A program made the position numbers and the translations under genes. This document shows positions 28,157-36,222 of a stretch of 64,000 nucleotides of DNA, in pieces. This stretch comes from Aldehydirespirator sp965221605 (GTDB lineage Bacteria > Actinomycetota > Acidimicrobiia > Acidimicrobiales > Aldehydirespiratoraceae). The DNA lies in the NCBI GenBank assembly GCA_965221605.1, contig CBDCSK010000004.1, positions 295,538-359,537 of the forward strand. Reading direction: 5' to 3'. The notes beneath the pieces are model-generated. The model searched no databases. It was not told the origin of the DNA and was given only the letters and a program-made list of their open reading frames with translations. The first letter of the stretch is position 1. Each line of letters starts with the position of its first letter.

Positions 28157-29187
28157 GGGTGGAGGCGGATCTGGCCTGAACCTTCGGTTACCTCGCCGAT
28201 GACAGCGGCGTCGTGGCCGGACGCTCGCAGTTCGGTCACCGCAGCCAGGCCGGCGTCGTGGCTGACCATGCCGAGCAGCAGCCCGCCGGACGTCTGCGCG
28301 TCGGCCAGGAGGGTCACCGAGACCTCGCCGGCTCCGCCGGTGTCCAAGCTGTCCGCTACCCAGTCCAGGCTCCGGGCCGTGCCGCCGGGCACGACCCCCG
28401 ACGCGGCCAGTTCCCGGGCTCCCTCGATCATGGGAACCTCGCCGACCGAGATCTCGAGATCGACGCCGGACTCCTGAGCCATGCGCAGACCGTGACCCAG
28501 CAGGCCGAACCCGGTGACGTCAGTGGCCGCGGTGGCGCCGTGGCGCATCGCAGCCGCGGCCGCGGCCTCGTTGGTCCGGGTCATCTCGGCAACGGCGCGA
28601 TCGATCACGTCGTCACGGGCCTCGCCGGCCTTGATGGCGGTGGAGATGATCCCGGTGCCCAACGGCTTGGTCAGCACGAGCGCGTTGCCGGGACGCAGCC
28701 TCGAGTTGGTGAGCATCCGTGACGGGTTGACCTCGCCCACTACCGCCATCCCGTACTTGGGCTCGGGGTCGTCCACCGTGTGGCCCCCGCCCACAACGAA
28801 GCCGCAGGCCCGGGCCGCGTCCTCGCCGCCGGCCAGCACCTCGGTCAGAAGGTCGTTCGACAGCTCCTCGGAGTTCCAGGCCACGAGGTTCAGCGCCAGC
28901 AGCGGCCGGCCGCCCATGGCGTAGACGTCCGACACCGAGTTGGTGGCCGCGATGCGGCCCCAGGTACGGGCGTCGTCCACCACCGGGGTGATGAAATCGG
29001 CGGTCAGCACCAGGGCACGGCCGCGGCCGATACGCCACACGGCGGCGTCGTCGCCGGTGGCCAGCCCGACTAGGAGGTCGGGCGGAGGATCGGGGGTCAG
29101 GCCGCGCACGACGTGCGCGAGATCGCCAGGAGCGATCTTGCAGGCTCAACCAGCGCCGTGGCTGAACTCTGTGAGCCGTCGGGCCAT
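28153..29187 (-). CDS. selD: Selenide, water dikinase SelD, with selenocysteine encoded by in-frame TGA
   Basis: SelD makes selenophosphate from selenide and ATP for selenocysteine and seleno-tRNA synthesis. A gene call stopping at 29109 loses the N-terminus. From ATG 29187 (AGGGGG upstream) the frame reads MARRLTEFSHGAG, then TGA at 29148-29146, then ACKIAPGDLAHVVRGL, and joins the rest without a shift. This is exactly the SelD active-site segment (normally AGCGCKI), so the TGA at position 14 is selenocysteine. The full product is 344 residues, the normal length. TGDDAAVW, TDFITPVVDD, GGHTVDDPEPKYGM and TDVTGFGLLGH are canonical blocks. It overlaps the convergent MFS gene by 4 bases. Confidence 0.9.
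29120..29138 (-). promoter_or_regulatory. Hairpin just after the selD TGA, candidate bacterial SECIS
   Basis: On the coding strand AGATCGC, a 5-base loop TCCTG and GCGATCT form a perfect 7-bp stem beginning 8 bases after the TGA. Bacterial SECIS elements lie at this distance within the coding sequence and are bound by SelB. A GU or bulged U feature cannot be judged by eye. Confidence 0.55.
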
Positions 29188-29324
29188 CGCGGTCACCCCC
29201 TCTCGTACGGACGGTTGCGGACGCATCCGCAGGATAGGCGGCGGGCCACAGCACGCCGGGGACGGCGGGCGCCCCGGAACGCCGCGCCAGCAGGTGCAGG
29301 CCCGTCGCGGCGCATATGGGGTGT

Positions 29325-29358
29325 CTCCCGCTCTTGTTCGCTTCGCTCACGGGCCGCT
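29325..29358 (-). repeat. 34-bp dispersed repeat, copy 1
   Basis: The minus strand reads AGCGGCCCGTGAGCG, one variable base, AGCGAACAAGAGCGGGAG. The same 34-base block with one difference is found at 37816-37849 inside the 3' end of the glpD gene. Here it lies in the 269-base gap between selD and the nitronate-monooxygenase-like gene, where I see no coding sequence. Confidence 0.6.
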
Positions 29359-29400
29359 CGGGCCACGGCCTCGCCCGTATGGAGCGGATCGGGGCGCCTG

Positions 29401-29430
29401 CCCGCTCGGCCTCTTGGCCGGCCGAGCGGG
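29401..29430. promoter_or_regulatory. 11-bp stem hairpin in the leader of the nitronate-monooxygenase-like gene
   Basis: CCCGCTCGGCC (29401-29411) pairs perfectly with GGCCGAGCGGG (29420-29430). It is followed at once by the AGGGGAG ribosome site (29431-29437) and the GTG start at 29457, so it could influence translation or be a terminator remnant. Confidence 0.4.
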
Positions 29431-29456
29431 AGGGGAGCGACCGGTAGGGTGCAGCC

Positions 29457-30515
29457 GTGCTCGTGGACCGGAGGCTCCAGACCAGGGCCACCGAGCTGTT
29501 CGGCGTGCCCTATCCGATCGTCCAGACGGGAATGGGATGGGTGGCCGGCCCGTCGCTGGTGACCGGCACCGCGGAGGCCGGCGGCCTCGGGATCCTGGCT
29601 GCGGCCACCATGACGATCGACGAGATGGAGGCGGCCATCGCAGAGGTCAAGTCACGCACCGAGCAGCCGTTCGGGGTGAACCTCCGTCCTGACGCCGTGG
29701 ACCTGGCCGACCGGGCCGGCCGGCTGGTCGACGCCGGTGTGCGGGTGGCCAGCTTCGCCGGTCCGCCCCCGGCGCCGGTGGTCAGGCGTCTGCAGGACGG
29801 GGGAGTGCTGGTGATGCCCACGGTCGGCGCTCGTCGGCACGCCGAGAAGATGGCGGAGCTCGGCGTAGACGCGGTGCTGTGCCAGGGCGGCGAGGGCGGC
29901 GGTCACACCGGCTCGGTGCCCACATCGCTGCTGCTGCCCCAGGTGGTCGACGCGGTGGACGTGCCGGTGATCGCCGCGGGCGGGTTCCACGACGGGCGGG
30001 GCCTGGCCGCGGCTCTGGCCTGGGGCGCCGACGGCGTCGCCATGGGCACCCGCTTCCTGCTCACCGCCGATTCCAAGGTCCCCGACGCGGTCAAGTCCGT
30101 GTACCTGGGCACGCCCGTCACCGGCACCGTGGTGTCGAGCAGCATCGACGGCAAGCCCCAGCGAGTGATCCGCACCGGCCTGGTCGACTCGCTGGAGTCG
30201 GCCCGCTTCACCCGCCTGATGAGGGCCGCGGCCAACGCCTGGCGTTTCCGGGGCCTCGCTGGCGTGTCCGCGGCGGCGATGCTCCGGGAGGGGCTGGCCA
30301 TGCGCCGCAGCCAGGGCCTGACCTGGAGCCAGATGGCGATGGCCGCCAACGCGCCCATGCTCACCAGGGCGACCATGGTGGGCGGCGATGTCGATGCCGG
30401 AGTCCTGCCCACCGGCCAGTGTGTGGGCGTGGTGGACGACCTGCCCACCTGCGCGGAGTTGATCGAGCGGATCGTGGCCGAAGCGATCGCCGCCCTCGAC
30501 CGGCTCGCCCCGTAG
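29457..30515 (+). CDS. Nitronate monooxygenase / 2-nitropropane dioxygenase family flavoprotein
   Basis: 352 residues from GTG 29457. TIM-barrel FMN enzyme with PIVQTGMGWVAGPSLVTGTA, EAGGLGILAAATM, CQGGEGGGHTGSVPTSLLLP (containing the GGHTG flavin/catalytic block) and VIAAGGFHDGRGLAAALAWG followed by GVAMGTRFL. These enzymes oxidise alkyl nitronates, and related ones act on CoA-linked substrates; the exact substrate is unknown. It is monocistronic, with tandem palindromic repeats immediately downstream. Confidence 0.85.
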   Translation: MLVDRRLQTRATELFGVPYPIVQTGMGWVAGPSLVTGTAEAGGLGILAAATMTIDEMEAAIAEVKSRTEQPFGVNLRPDAVDLADRAGRLVDAGVRVASFAGPPPAPVVRRLQDGGVLVMPTVGARRHAEKMAELGVDAVLCQGGEGGGHTGSVPTSLLLPQVVDAVDVPVIAAGGFHDGRGLAAALAWGADGVAMGTRFLLTADSKVPDAVKSVYLGTPVTGTVVSSSIDGKPQRVIRTGLVDSLESARFTRLMRAAANAWRFRGLAGVSAAAMLREGLAMRRSQGLTWSQMAMAANAPMLTRATMVGGDVDAGVLPTGQCVGVVDDLPTCAELIERIVAEAIAALDRLAP

Positions 30516-30552
30516 CCAGGTCGAGCGGGCAGGTCCCGCCCCGGGCTCGGTC

Positions 30553-30678
30553 GAATTGGCAGCGCAGCGCACCCAAACGGGCGTTCCTGGCTGCCAGTTC
30601 CAGAAGATGCGGCTACGCGGGCAGGAATTGGCAGCCCAGCGCACCCAAACGGGCGTTCCTGGCTGCCAGTTCCAGAAG
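30553..30678. repeat. Two tandem copies of a 54-bp palindromic element (72-bp period)
   Basis: Copies at 30553-30606 and 30625-30678 are nearly identical. Each starts GAATTGGCAGC and ends GCTGCCAGTTCCAGAAG, so GGAATTGGCAGC and GCTGCCAGTTCC pair with one mismatch around an inner AACG-GG-CGTT stem. They fill the gap between the nitronate-monooxygenase-like gene and the SRAP gene. Confidence 0.75.
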
Positions 30679-30706
30679 CGGCTCCGTCCCACTAGCGTCC
30701 GGTTCC

Positions 30707-31438
30707 ATGTGCGGTCGCTACGTGTCGGCCACCCCGCCCGACGAGGTCGCCAGGTATTTCGCCGCGCTGGCTCCGTCGCCCGAGCGCGCCCTGTCGCCCA
30801 ACCACAACGTGGCCCCGACCCAGACCGTGTACGCGGTGCGGGAGCGTGAGGGTGCCCGCAGCCTCGACACACTGCACTGGGGGCTGGTGCCGTTCTGGGC
30901 CAAGGATCCCAAGATCGGCAACCGGATGATCAACGCCAGGGCCGAGACCGTCGCCCAAAAGAACGCCTTCCGGGTGCCCTTCTCCCGCCGGCGCTGCATC
31001 ATTCCCGCCGACGGCTTCTACGAGTGGCAGCGCCTCGAGGGCTCCAAACGCAAGCAGCCCATGTTCATCAGCCGTCCCGACGGGGAGCCGTTCGCGTTCG
31101 CAGGCCTGTGGGAGAAGTGGCGCGACGACAACAGCCTCGACGCCGACGGCGAGCCGCTGGAGCTGCACTCCTGCACCATCATCACCTGCGAGGCCAACGA
31201 CGCCATGGCCGAGATCCACGACCGGATGCCGGTGGTGCTGCCGCCGGGCGCATGGGACTTCTGGCTGGACCCGGCCAACACCGACTCCGAGGCTGCCGCC
31301 GGTCTGCTGGTGCCGGCCCCTTCCGGCCTGATCCGGATGCATCCGGTGTCGACCGAGGTGAACAACGCCCGCAACAACGGCGCGCACCTCATCGAGCGAG
31401 CCGACCCGATCGAAATTGATGACGTAATGGGCATCTAG
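30707..31438 (+). CDS. SRAP-domain protein (HMCES/YedK family)
   Basis: 243 residues from ATG 30707. After Met removal Cys2 (MCGRY) is the catalytic residue that forms a thiazolidine crosslink with abasic sites in single-stranded DNA. Other conserved parts are NVAPTQ, WGLVPFWAKDPKIG, NARAETVAQKNAFR, ADGFYEWQ (catalytic Glu) and IHDRMPVVL (catalytic His). It protects abasic sites at replication forks. The last codons and stop lie inside palindromic repeat copy B, so the tail IEIDDVMGI is partly encoded by the repeat. Confidence 0.95.
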   Translation: MCGRYVSATPPDEVARYFAALAPSPERALSPNHNVAPTQTVYAVREREGARSLDTLHWGLVPFWAKDPKIGNRMINARAETVAQKNAFRVPFSRRRCIIPADGFYEWQRLEGSKRKQPMFISRPDGEPFAFAGLWEKWRDDNSLDADGEPLELHSCTIITCEANDAMAEIHDRMPVVLPPGAWDFWLDPANTDSEAAAGLLVPAPSGLIRMHPVSTEVNNARNNGAHLIERADPIEIDDVMGI

Positions 31439-31462
31439 TGCCCAAAATCCGCATCAATTTCG
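31411..31462. repeat. Palindromic repeat, copy B (CGAAATTGATG arms), overlapping the SRAP stop
   Basis: CGAAATTGATG (31411-31421) and CATCAATTTCG (31452-31462) form the outer stem. TGGGCA and TGCCCA form the inner stem. The SRAP stop TAG (31436-31438) is in the loop. Same outer arms and the same two-tier shape as 19732-19783, and also placed at a gene end. Confidence 0.75.
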
Positions 31463-31485
31463 GTTGCGAACGCCTTCCGGGGAGA

Positions 31486-31893
31486 TCAGCCGGGCTGAGC
31501 GAGGTGACCGCGCAGCAGGTCCGCCACCGCGTCGAGGTCCGCGGGGTCGGGGCTGGTGTCGGCGTTGGTGAAGTCGAGATGGGCCATGGTGGAGATGGGG
31601 ACCACATGCACGTGAGCGTGGGGCACCTCGAAGCCGGCGATCATCAGGCCCACCCGGTCCGGGGCCAGCCCGGCCGCCTCCTGGGCGGCGGCCACGCCGT
31701 GGGCCACGGCCATCAGACGGGCCACCGTCTCGGAATCGAGGTCCACCCAGTGGTCGACCTCGGCTCGGGGCACCACCAGCACGTGGCCCCGGTTGAGGGG
31801 CCGCACGTCCAAGAACGCGACGCAGACGTCGTCTCGCCACACGAAGCGGCCGGGAATCTCGCCGTCGATGATCCGGGTGAAGATTGAGGGCAT
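31486..31893 (-). CDS. HIT-family nucleotide hydrolase/transferase
   Basis: 135 residues from ATG 31893. It starts SIFTRIIDGEIPGRFVWRDD, the usual HIT opening, with FLDVRPLNRGHVLVVPRAEV in the middle and the histidine triad PHAHVHVVP near residue 100. Family members hydrolyse dinucleoside polyphosphates or AMP-lysine type bonds. It is divergent from the phosphatidyltransferase gene, 24 bases apart, so they share a very compact control region. Confidence 0.93.
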   Translation of the reverse strand: MPSIFTRIIDGEIPGRFVWRDDVCVAFLDVRPLNRGHVLVVPRAEVDHWVDLDSETVARLMAVAHGVAAAQEAAGLAPDRVGLMIAGFEVPHAHVHVVPISTMAHLDFTNADTSPDPADLDAVADLLRGHLAQPG

Positions 31894-31917
31894 CCGCTGA
31901 TCGTAGGCTGAACCCCC

Positions 31918-32517
31918 ATGGCAGCGCCGAGAACCGGCGAGGACCGGATCCTCACTGTCCCCAACTTGATCTCGGCGGGCCGCCTGGCCTGCATCCCGCT
32001 GTTCCTGTGGCTGCTGTTCGGGGCGGAGGACCGCTGGGCCGCCGCGCTGTTGTGGGGCGCGCTGGGAGCCACCGACTGGGTCGACGGCTGGTGGGCCCGC
32101 CGGTTCGACTCGGTCAGCAAGGTGGGCAAGCTGCTCGATCCGATCACCGACCGGGGGGTGCTGCTGGCCGGGGTGCTGGCGGTGGGCATCGACGGCTCGG
32201 TCCCGTGGTGGCTGGTGATCCTGACCCTGGCCCGGGAGGGCATCGTGGCCGTCGTCGGGCTGGTGCTGCTGTCCCTCGGGGCGAAGCCGATCGACGTGAC
32301 CTGGTGGGGCAAGTGCGCCACCTTCGGGCTGTACTTCTGCTTCCCGCTGCTGCTGGCCGGCGCCTCCGACATCGCGGTGGCCGAAGGCTCCAGGGTCGCG
32401 GGCTGGGTGTGCGCGGTGCCCTCGCTGGCCTACAGCTACCTGTCGGCCGTGCAGTACATACCGTTGGGGCGCGAGTCGCTGCGCCAGGGACGAGCCGAGC
32501 GGGAGGGAGCGCCGTGA
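31918..32517 (+). CDS. CDP-alcohol phosphatidyltransferase (PgsA-like)
   Basis: 199 residues from ATG 31918. The signature DWVDGWWARRF followed by GKLLDPITDR fits D-x2-D-G-x2-A-R-x8-G-x3-D-x3-D of the family. About five or six membrane helices are visible. It opens with LTVPNLISAGRLACIPLFLW, as in phosphatidylglycerophosphate or cardiolipin synthases. It joins a CDP-linked lipid to an alcohol in the inner membrane. The acceptor (glycerol-3-phosphate, inositol phosphate or phosphatidylglycerol) cannot be decided. Confidence 0.88.
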   Translation: MAAPRTGEDRILTVPNLISAGRLACIPLFLWLLFGAEDRWAAALLWGALGATDWVDGWWARRFDSVSKVGKLLDPITDRGVLLAGVLAVGIDGSVPWWLVILTLAREGIVAVVGLVLLSLGAKPIDVTWWGKCATFGLYFCFPLLLAGASDIAVAEGSRVAGWVCAVPSLAYSYLSAVQYIPLGRESLRQGRAEREGAP

Positions 32518-32555
32518 GCACAGTCGAGGCATCAGCACCGGAGGCGGGGCTGTGA
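32514..32555 (+). CDS. Possible 13-residue coupling ORF
   Basis: GTG 32514 overlaps the stop of the phosphatidyltransferase. The peptide MSTVEASAPEAGL ends at a TGA overlapping the GTG start of the next gene. Both junctions are 4-base GTGA overlaps, which would hand ribosomes from gene to gene. It may equally be a by-product of spacing. Confidence 0.2.
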   Translation: MSTVEASAPEAGL

Positions 32556-33484
32556 GCGTGCGGTGGGGGGTCTGGTTCGAGCCGACCCAGCCCGTCCGGC
32601 GGCTGGTCGAACTGGCCCGGCTGGGAGAGTCGCTCGGAGCCGAGGCCTGCTTCGTGGCCGACGAGGGCACCGAGCGCGACGTCTATGTGGCCCTCACCGC
32701 CATCGTCGAGGCCACCGGGCTCAAGGTGGCCCCGGCCATCACCAACCCGTTCAGCCGCCACCCGGTCGCCACCGCAGCGGCCATCGCCACCCTGGCCGAG
32801 CTGGCCCCGGGCCGGGTGATGCATGGCCTGGGCGTGGGCGGCAGCCGGGTGCTCAAGCCGCTCGGGATGGACCCCGAGCGCCCCTTCACCGCCCTGTGGG
32901 AGACGTTCGAGCTCAACCGGCGCCTGCTGGACGGCGAGACGGTGGGGGAGGCGTCCCTGCCCTGGTTCCGGCCCGAGCAGCCCCTGCCCGTGGCGGTGGC
33001 CGGGCGGGGCCCGCGCGTCCAGCGCCTCGCGGCGGAGCAATCCGACTGCGTGATCCTGTCGGCCGCTCCGCCCGCTGACCTGCCCGCCTTCGCCAAGCGG
33101 ATCCGCTCAGCGGGCTCGGCCGAGATCGCCTGGTCGGCCTATCTGGCCTACAACGACACCGAGCGGCGCCGGGTGCTGCCCCATTTCTCCTACATGGCGG
33201 TGGACGCGCCCGCCGAGGTGAGAGAAGCCGACGGCCTCGACGACGCCACCACCGAGGAGGTCCGCCGCCTGATGCTGGCCGGCCGCATGCACGACGCGGC
33301 CGAGCTGCTGCCCGACGCCCTGGTGGACCGCTACGGCCTGGCCGGCACCCCCGACGAGATCTCGGCTCGCATCGGCCGGCTGCGAGACTGCTTCGACTAC
33401 TTCATGCTGCCCATGAACGACGAGCCCACCGCAGCCGACCACATCCGAGCCAGCGCAAAGATCTTCGCGGCCGCGGGAACCTGA
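32552..33484 (+). CDS. Luciferase-like (probably F420-dependent) oxidoreductase
   Basis: 310 residues from GTG 32552. Bacterial luciferase-type TIM barrel with RRLVELARLGESLGAEACFV, the PAITNPFSRHPVATAAAIAT block, GRVMHGLGVGGSRV and LPVAVAGRGPRVQRLAAEQS. The NPFSRHP stretch resembles methylene-tetrahydromethanopterin-reductase-like F420 enzymes. Substrate unknown. It is apparently in one transcript with the upstream phosphatidyltransferase and ends at a strong bidirectional hairpin. Confidence 0.8.
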   Translation: MSVRWGVWFEPTQPVRRLVELARLGESLGAEACFVADEGTERDVYVALTAIVEATGLKVAPAITNPFSRHPVATAAAIATLAELAPGRVMHGLGVGGSRVLKPLGMDPERPFTALWETFELNRRLLDGETVGEASLPWFRPEQPLPVAVAGRGPRVQRLAAEQSDCVILSAAPPADLPAFAKRIRSAGSAEIAWSAYLAYNDTERRRVLPHFSYMAVDAPAEVREADGLDDATTEEVRRLMLAGRMHDAAELLPDALVDRYGLAGTPDEISARIGRLRDCFDYFMLPMNDEPTAADHIRASAKIFAAAGT

Positions 33485-33537
33485 CCGAACTCCTGTCAAA
33501 AAGCCACCGTATAGGTGGAAAATTGACAGGAGTTCGG
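33485..33537. terminator. Two-tier palindrome between convergent genes
   Basis: CCGAACTCCTGTCAA (33485-33499) and TTGACAGGAGTTCGG (33523-33537) are perfect 15-bp arms. CCACC (33504-33508) and GGTGG (33514-33518) form an inner stem. It begins right after the stop of the luciferase-like gene and serves the convergent AhpD-like gene from the other side. Its shape is like the palindromic repeats at 19732 and 31411, but the sequence differs. Confidence 0.75.
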
Positions 33538-33592
33538 AGAAAAGAGCTCGCGGAAGGCGTCTGGGGCCTGACCTGGGACTTCGATCAGCGGG

Positions 33593-34171
33593 CTAGGACT
33601 GGGGGATGGCGGAATAGGCGGGGAAGTCAGGGTCCACGACGGAGTGGATGCCGAGCCCCATGGCCACCCGGTTGACGTAGTTGAGGTGGGCGCACTGGGC
33701 GTTGGCGTCGATGATGTCGAGGTCGTCGAGGCCCGCAGCCCGCAGATCCTCGACGTCGGCCTCGGTGATCGAGCCGGGCGAGCGGGTGAGCTTCACCGTG
33801 TAGCGGACCACCGCGGCGTCAGCCGGCACCAGCTCCAACGACTCGAAGCAGTCGGGGTCGGCGGCCAGCTTGGCGATGGCCTCGTCGTCCAGGCCGGTCT
33901 GGCGCAGCTTGATCGTGACCTGGCTCATGCAGTGGACGGTGCCGTTGATGGCCGAGGTCACGAAGCTGATCAGGTTGCGCTGGTGGGGTGTGAGCCTCGA
34001 CGGGCACTTCTCGGTCGCGGCGTACAGATCGAGGCGGGCCGCCACCAGCGCCGGATGCAGCGATCCGGCCATCGTCATCTCCGTCGGCTCACCGAGCGCC
34101 CTGGCCTGGCGGTCATAGTGGGATCTCAACTCGCCCTCGGCCTCGTCGTATGGAATCGTGGAGATCCACAT
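33593..34171 (-). CDS. AhpD/carboxymuconolactone-decarboxylase-like protein
   Basis: 192 residues from ATG 34171. The helical layout and LTPHQRNLISFVTSAINGTVHC, then KLTRSPGSITEADVEDLRAAG, LDDLDIIDANAQCAHLNYVN and RVAMGLGI match the peroxidase-related AhpD fold. The usual CxxC is not present; only a single Cys follows the HC of the central helix (HCMSQ), so classical disulfide peroxidase chemistry is doubtful. Divergent from the next luciferase-like gene. Confidence 0.75.
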   Translation of the reverse strand: MWISTIPYDEAEGELRSHYDRQARALGEPTEMTMAGSLHPALVAARLDLYAATEKCPSRLTPHQRNLISFVTSAINGTVHCMSQVTIKLRQTGLDDEAIAKLAADPDCFESLELVPADAAVVRYTVKLTRSPGSITEADVEDLRAAGLDDLDIIDANAQCAHLNYVNRVAMGLGIHSVVDPDFPAYSAIPQS

Positions 34172-34206
34172 TCGCCGCTCCTGTCGCCGTGACGATCGTG
34201 AGGAAT

Positions 34207-35223
34207 ATGACCGGATTCCAGGGTCTAGGGCTGTCGCTGTCGAACGAGGATCCCGTCGCCGACACGCTAGCGGTGGTGGATGCCGCTGACCGTCTCGGCT
34301 TCGAGGAGGTGTCGCTGCCGGAGAGCCGGCTGTTCAACTCGGTGATGCCGGTGGCGGCCGTCGCGCTGCAATCCACCCGGCGGGTGACGGTGCGCATCGG
34401 CGTGGCCAACCCGGTGTTCCGCGACCCGGTGCTGCTGGCCCTCGAAGCGGCCACCCTGGCCGACATCGGCCCGGGCCGGCTGCGCTACGGGCTGGGCGCG
34501 GCCGAGTGGACGGTGAGGCGCTTCGGCATGGCCCCGTCCGGCTGGCGACCCCTCACCAACACCGTCGAGGCGGTGCGGGCGGTGCGGCGACTCACCGCGG
34601 GCGAAGCCCTCGACTTCGAGCCGACCACGTTCGCGGTGGCGCCGGGGCTGCGCCTGGACCGGCCGCCGGCCTCGCCGGTGCCGGTCGACGTGGGCGCGGT
34701 CAGCCGGCGGATGATGGAGGTCTCCGGCCAGTACGCCGACGGGGTGCAGCTCGGCGCCATCACCAGCGTCGGCTACACCCGCTGGGCCCGGGAGCGGCTG
34801 GCCGCCGGGGCGCAGCGGGCCGGCCGGGACGTCGACGAGCTGCTGCTGAGCGCCAACGTGCTCACCAGCGTCGGCCGCGACCGGGTCGAGGCCCGCAACG
34901 CCGTGAAGGAGGTGCTGGCCTACTACCTGGCCCGGGTGGAGGGAGTGGTGGTCGACGAGGCCGGCGCCGACCCCGAGGCGGTGGCCGCGGTGCGGGCCGC
35001 GGTGGCCGAGGGCGGCGAGCAGGCCGGCGCGGCGGTGCTCAGCGACAGCCTGGTGGACGTGTTCGCGGTGGCGGGCACACCCGACGACGTCATCGAGGGG
35101 CTGGGCCCCTTCGCCGACGCCAGCCTGGACCTTCCCCTGGCCTGGTACACGTTCGGGCCCGACCGCGACGAGGGAGTGCGGCTGCTGGCCGAGCAGGTCC
35201 GCCCCGCGGTGGTCGACGAGTAG
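34207..35223 (+). CDS. Luciferase-like, F420-dependent oxidoreductase (Mer-like)
   Basis: 338 residues from ATG 34207, preceded by GTGAGGA; an in-frame start at 34150 overlaps the divergent gene. GLGLSLSNEDPVADTLAVVD begins the barrel. VRIGVANPVFRDPVLLALEA, then LADIGPGRLRYGLGAAEWTV and PVPVDVGAVSRRMMEVSGQY, follow the methylene-H4MPT-reductase-like pattern. F420 is the likely cofactor. Substrate unknown. It is only distantly similar to the paralogue at 32552. Confidence 0.8.
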   Translation: MTGFQGLGLSLSNEDPVADTLAVVDAADRLGFEEVSLPESRLFNSVMPVAAVALQSTRRVTVRIGVANPVFRDPVLLALEAATLADIGPGRLRYGLGAAEWTVRRFGMAPSGWRPLTNTVEAVRAVRRLTAGEALDFEPTTFAVAPGLRLDRPPASPVPVDVGAVSRRMMEVSGQYADGVQLGAITSVGYTRWARERLAAGAQRAGRDVDELLLSANVLTSVGRDRVEARNAVKEVLAYYLARVEGVVVDEAGADPEAVAAVRAAVAEGGEQAGAAVLSDSLVDVFAVAGTPDDVIEGLGPFADASLDLPLAWYTFGPDRDEGVRLLAEQVRPAVVDE

Positions 35224-35261
35224 CGAGGCCGCCCCGCACCGCTACACGCCCTACCGCAATC

Positions 35262-35305
35262 ATTGCGATTTCTCGCAATAGGCACCGGAATCTCCCAACA
35301 TTCCG
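35262..35305. terminator. Two short hairpins after the luciferase-like gene
   Basis: ATTGCGA (35262-35268) and TCGCAAT (35273-35279) form a 7-bp stem with a TTTC loop. CGGAAT (35286-35291) and ATTCCG (35300-35305) form another. They lie in the 157-base gap before the sulfurtransferase gene and probably end the preceding transcript. Confidence 0.45.
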
Positions 35306-35380
35306 ATGGGACGGAGACGCTCGCGGCTGGGCAGGCCCCGGCCGGTGCGGTCAGGTCGGCGGGGTGCGAGACTGGAGCCC

Positions 35381-36220
35381 ATGAGAACCGCACCTTTGGT
35401 CTCGGCTGAGTGGCTGGCCGAGCACCTCGACGATCCCGGGGTGCGGGTGGTGGACTGCCGCTGGTACCTGCGCCCCTTCGACATGCGCAACGGCGACGAC
35501 GAGTACGCCAGGGCCCACATACCCGGCGCGGTCCACGCCCGCTGGGACACCGAGCTGGCCGACCCGGACCGCCCCGACCTGTGGATGCTGGCCGGACCGG
35601 AGCGCTTCGCGGAGGCCATGGCCGAACGGGGCATCGGCGACGACACGTTCGTGGTGGTCTACGACGACCAGCACGTGACGGTGGCGGCCCGGGTGTGGTG
35701 GGCGCTGCGGACCTACGGCCACACCGGTGTGGCCGTCCTCGACGGCGGGATCACCAAGTGGCAGGCCGAGGGCCGCCCGACCACCAGCGCCGTTCCCAGC
35801 CACCCGCGGGCCCACTTCACGCCCCGCTTCAATCCCGAGCTCTACGTGACCCACCAGCAGATGCGGGCCGCGGTGGGAACCCCGACCCGCCTGGTCGACG
35901 GACGCATGGACGGCGCCCGCCAGCAGGACGGCGGCGCCATCCCCGGCAGCATCGGCGCCCCCGGGATCGCCTTCACCGGCTCCGACGGCACCTGGACCGG
36001 GCCCGAGGAGGCCCGCCGGCGCCTGGCTGAGGCCGGCGCCCGCACCCCGGAGCCCACCATCGCCTACTGCCGGGGCGGTGTCGGCGCCTGCGGCACCGCG
36101 CTGGCCTACGCCATCGCCGGCCACGACGACGTCGCGGTGTACGACGGGTCCTGGACCGAGTGGATAACCGACCCCGAGTCGCCCCGAGCCCTCGACAGCC
36201 CACCTCCCGTAGCCTGCTAG
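35381..36220 (+). CDS. Thiosulfate/3-mercaptopyruvate sulfurtransferase (two rhodanese domains)
   Basis: 279 residues from ATG 35381. The N-terminal rhodanese domain (VRVVDCRWYLRPFD, YARAHIPGAVHARWDTEL) is inactive. The C-terminal domain has TRLVDGRMDGARQQDGGAIP and the active loop CRGGVGACG with the persulfide Cys. It transfers sulfane sulfur to cyanide or thiols. The gene ends 2 bases before the GTG of glpD, but a functional link is not evident. Confidence 0.9.
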   Translation: MRTAPLVSAEWLAEHLDDPGVRVVDCRWYLRPFDMRNGDDEYARAHIPGAVHARWDTELADPDRPDLWMLAGPERFAEAMAERGIGDDTFVVVYDDQHVTVAARVWWALRTYGHTGVAVLDGGITKWQAEGRPTTSAVPSHPRAHFTPRFNPELYVTHQQMRAAVGTPTRLVDGRMDGARQQDGGAIPGSIGAPGIAFTGSDGTWTGPEEARRRLAEAGARTPEPTIAYCRGGVGACGTALAYAIAGHDDVAVYDGSWTEWITDPESPRALDSPPPVAC

Positions 36221-36222
36221 AC

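Noticed and set aside
29188..29456. tRNA-Sec or another selenium gene in the gap next to selD
   Set aside because: No T-loop-like GGTTCGA word or acceptor pairing was found on either strand; only hairpins and the 34-bp repeat.
30553..30678. CRISPR array
   Set aside because: Only two copies, each internally palindromic over its whole length, and no cas genes.
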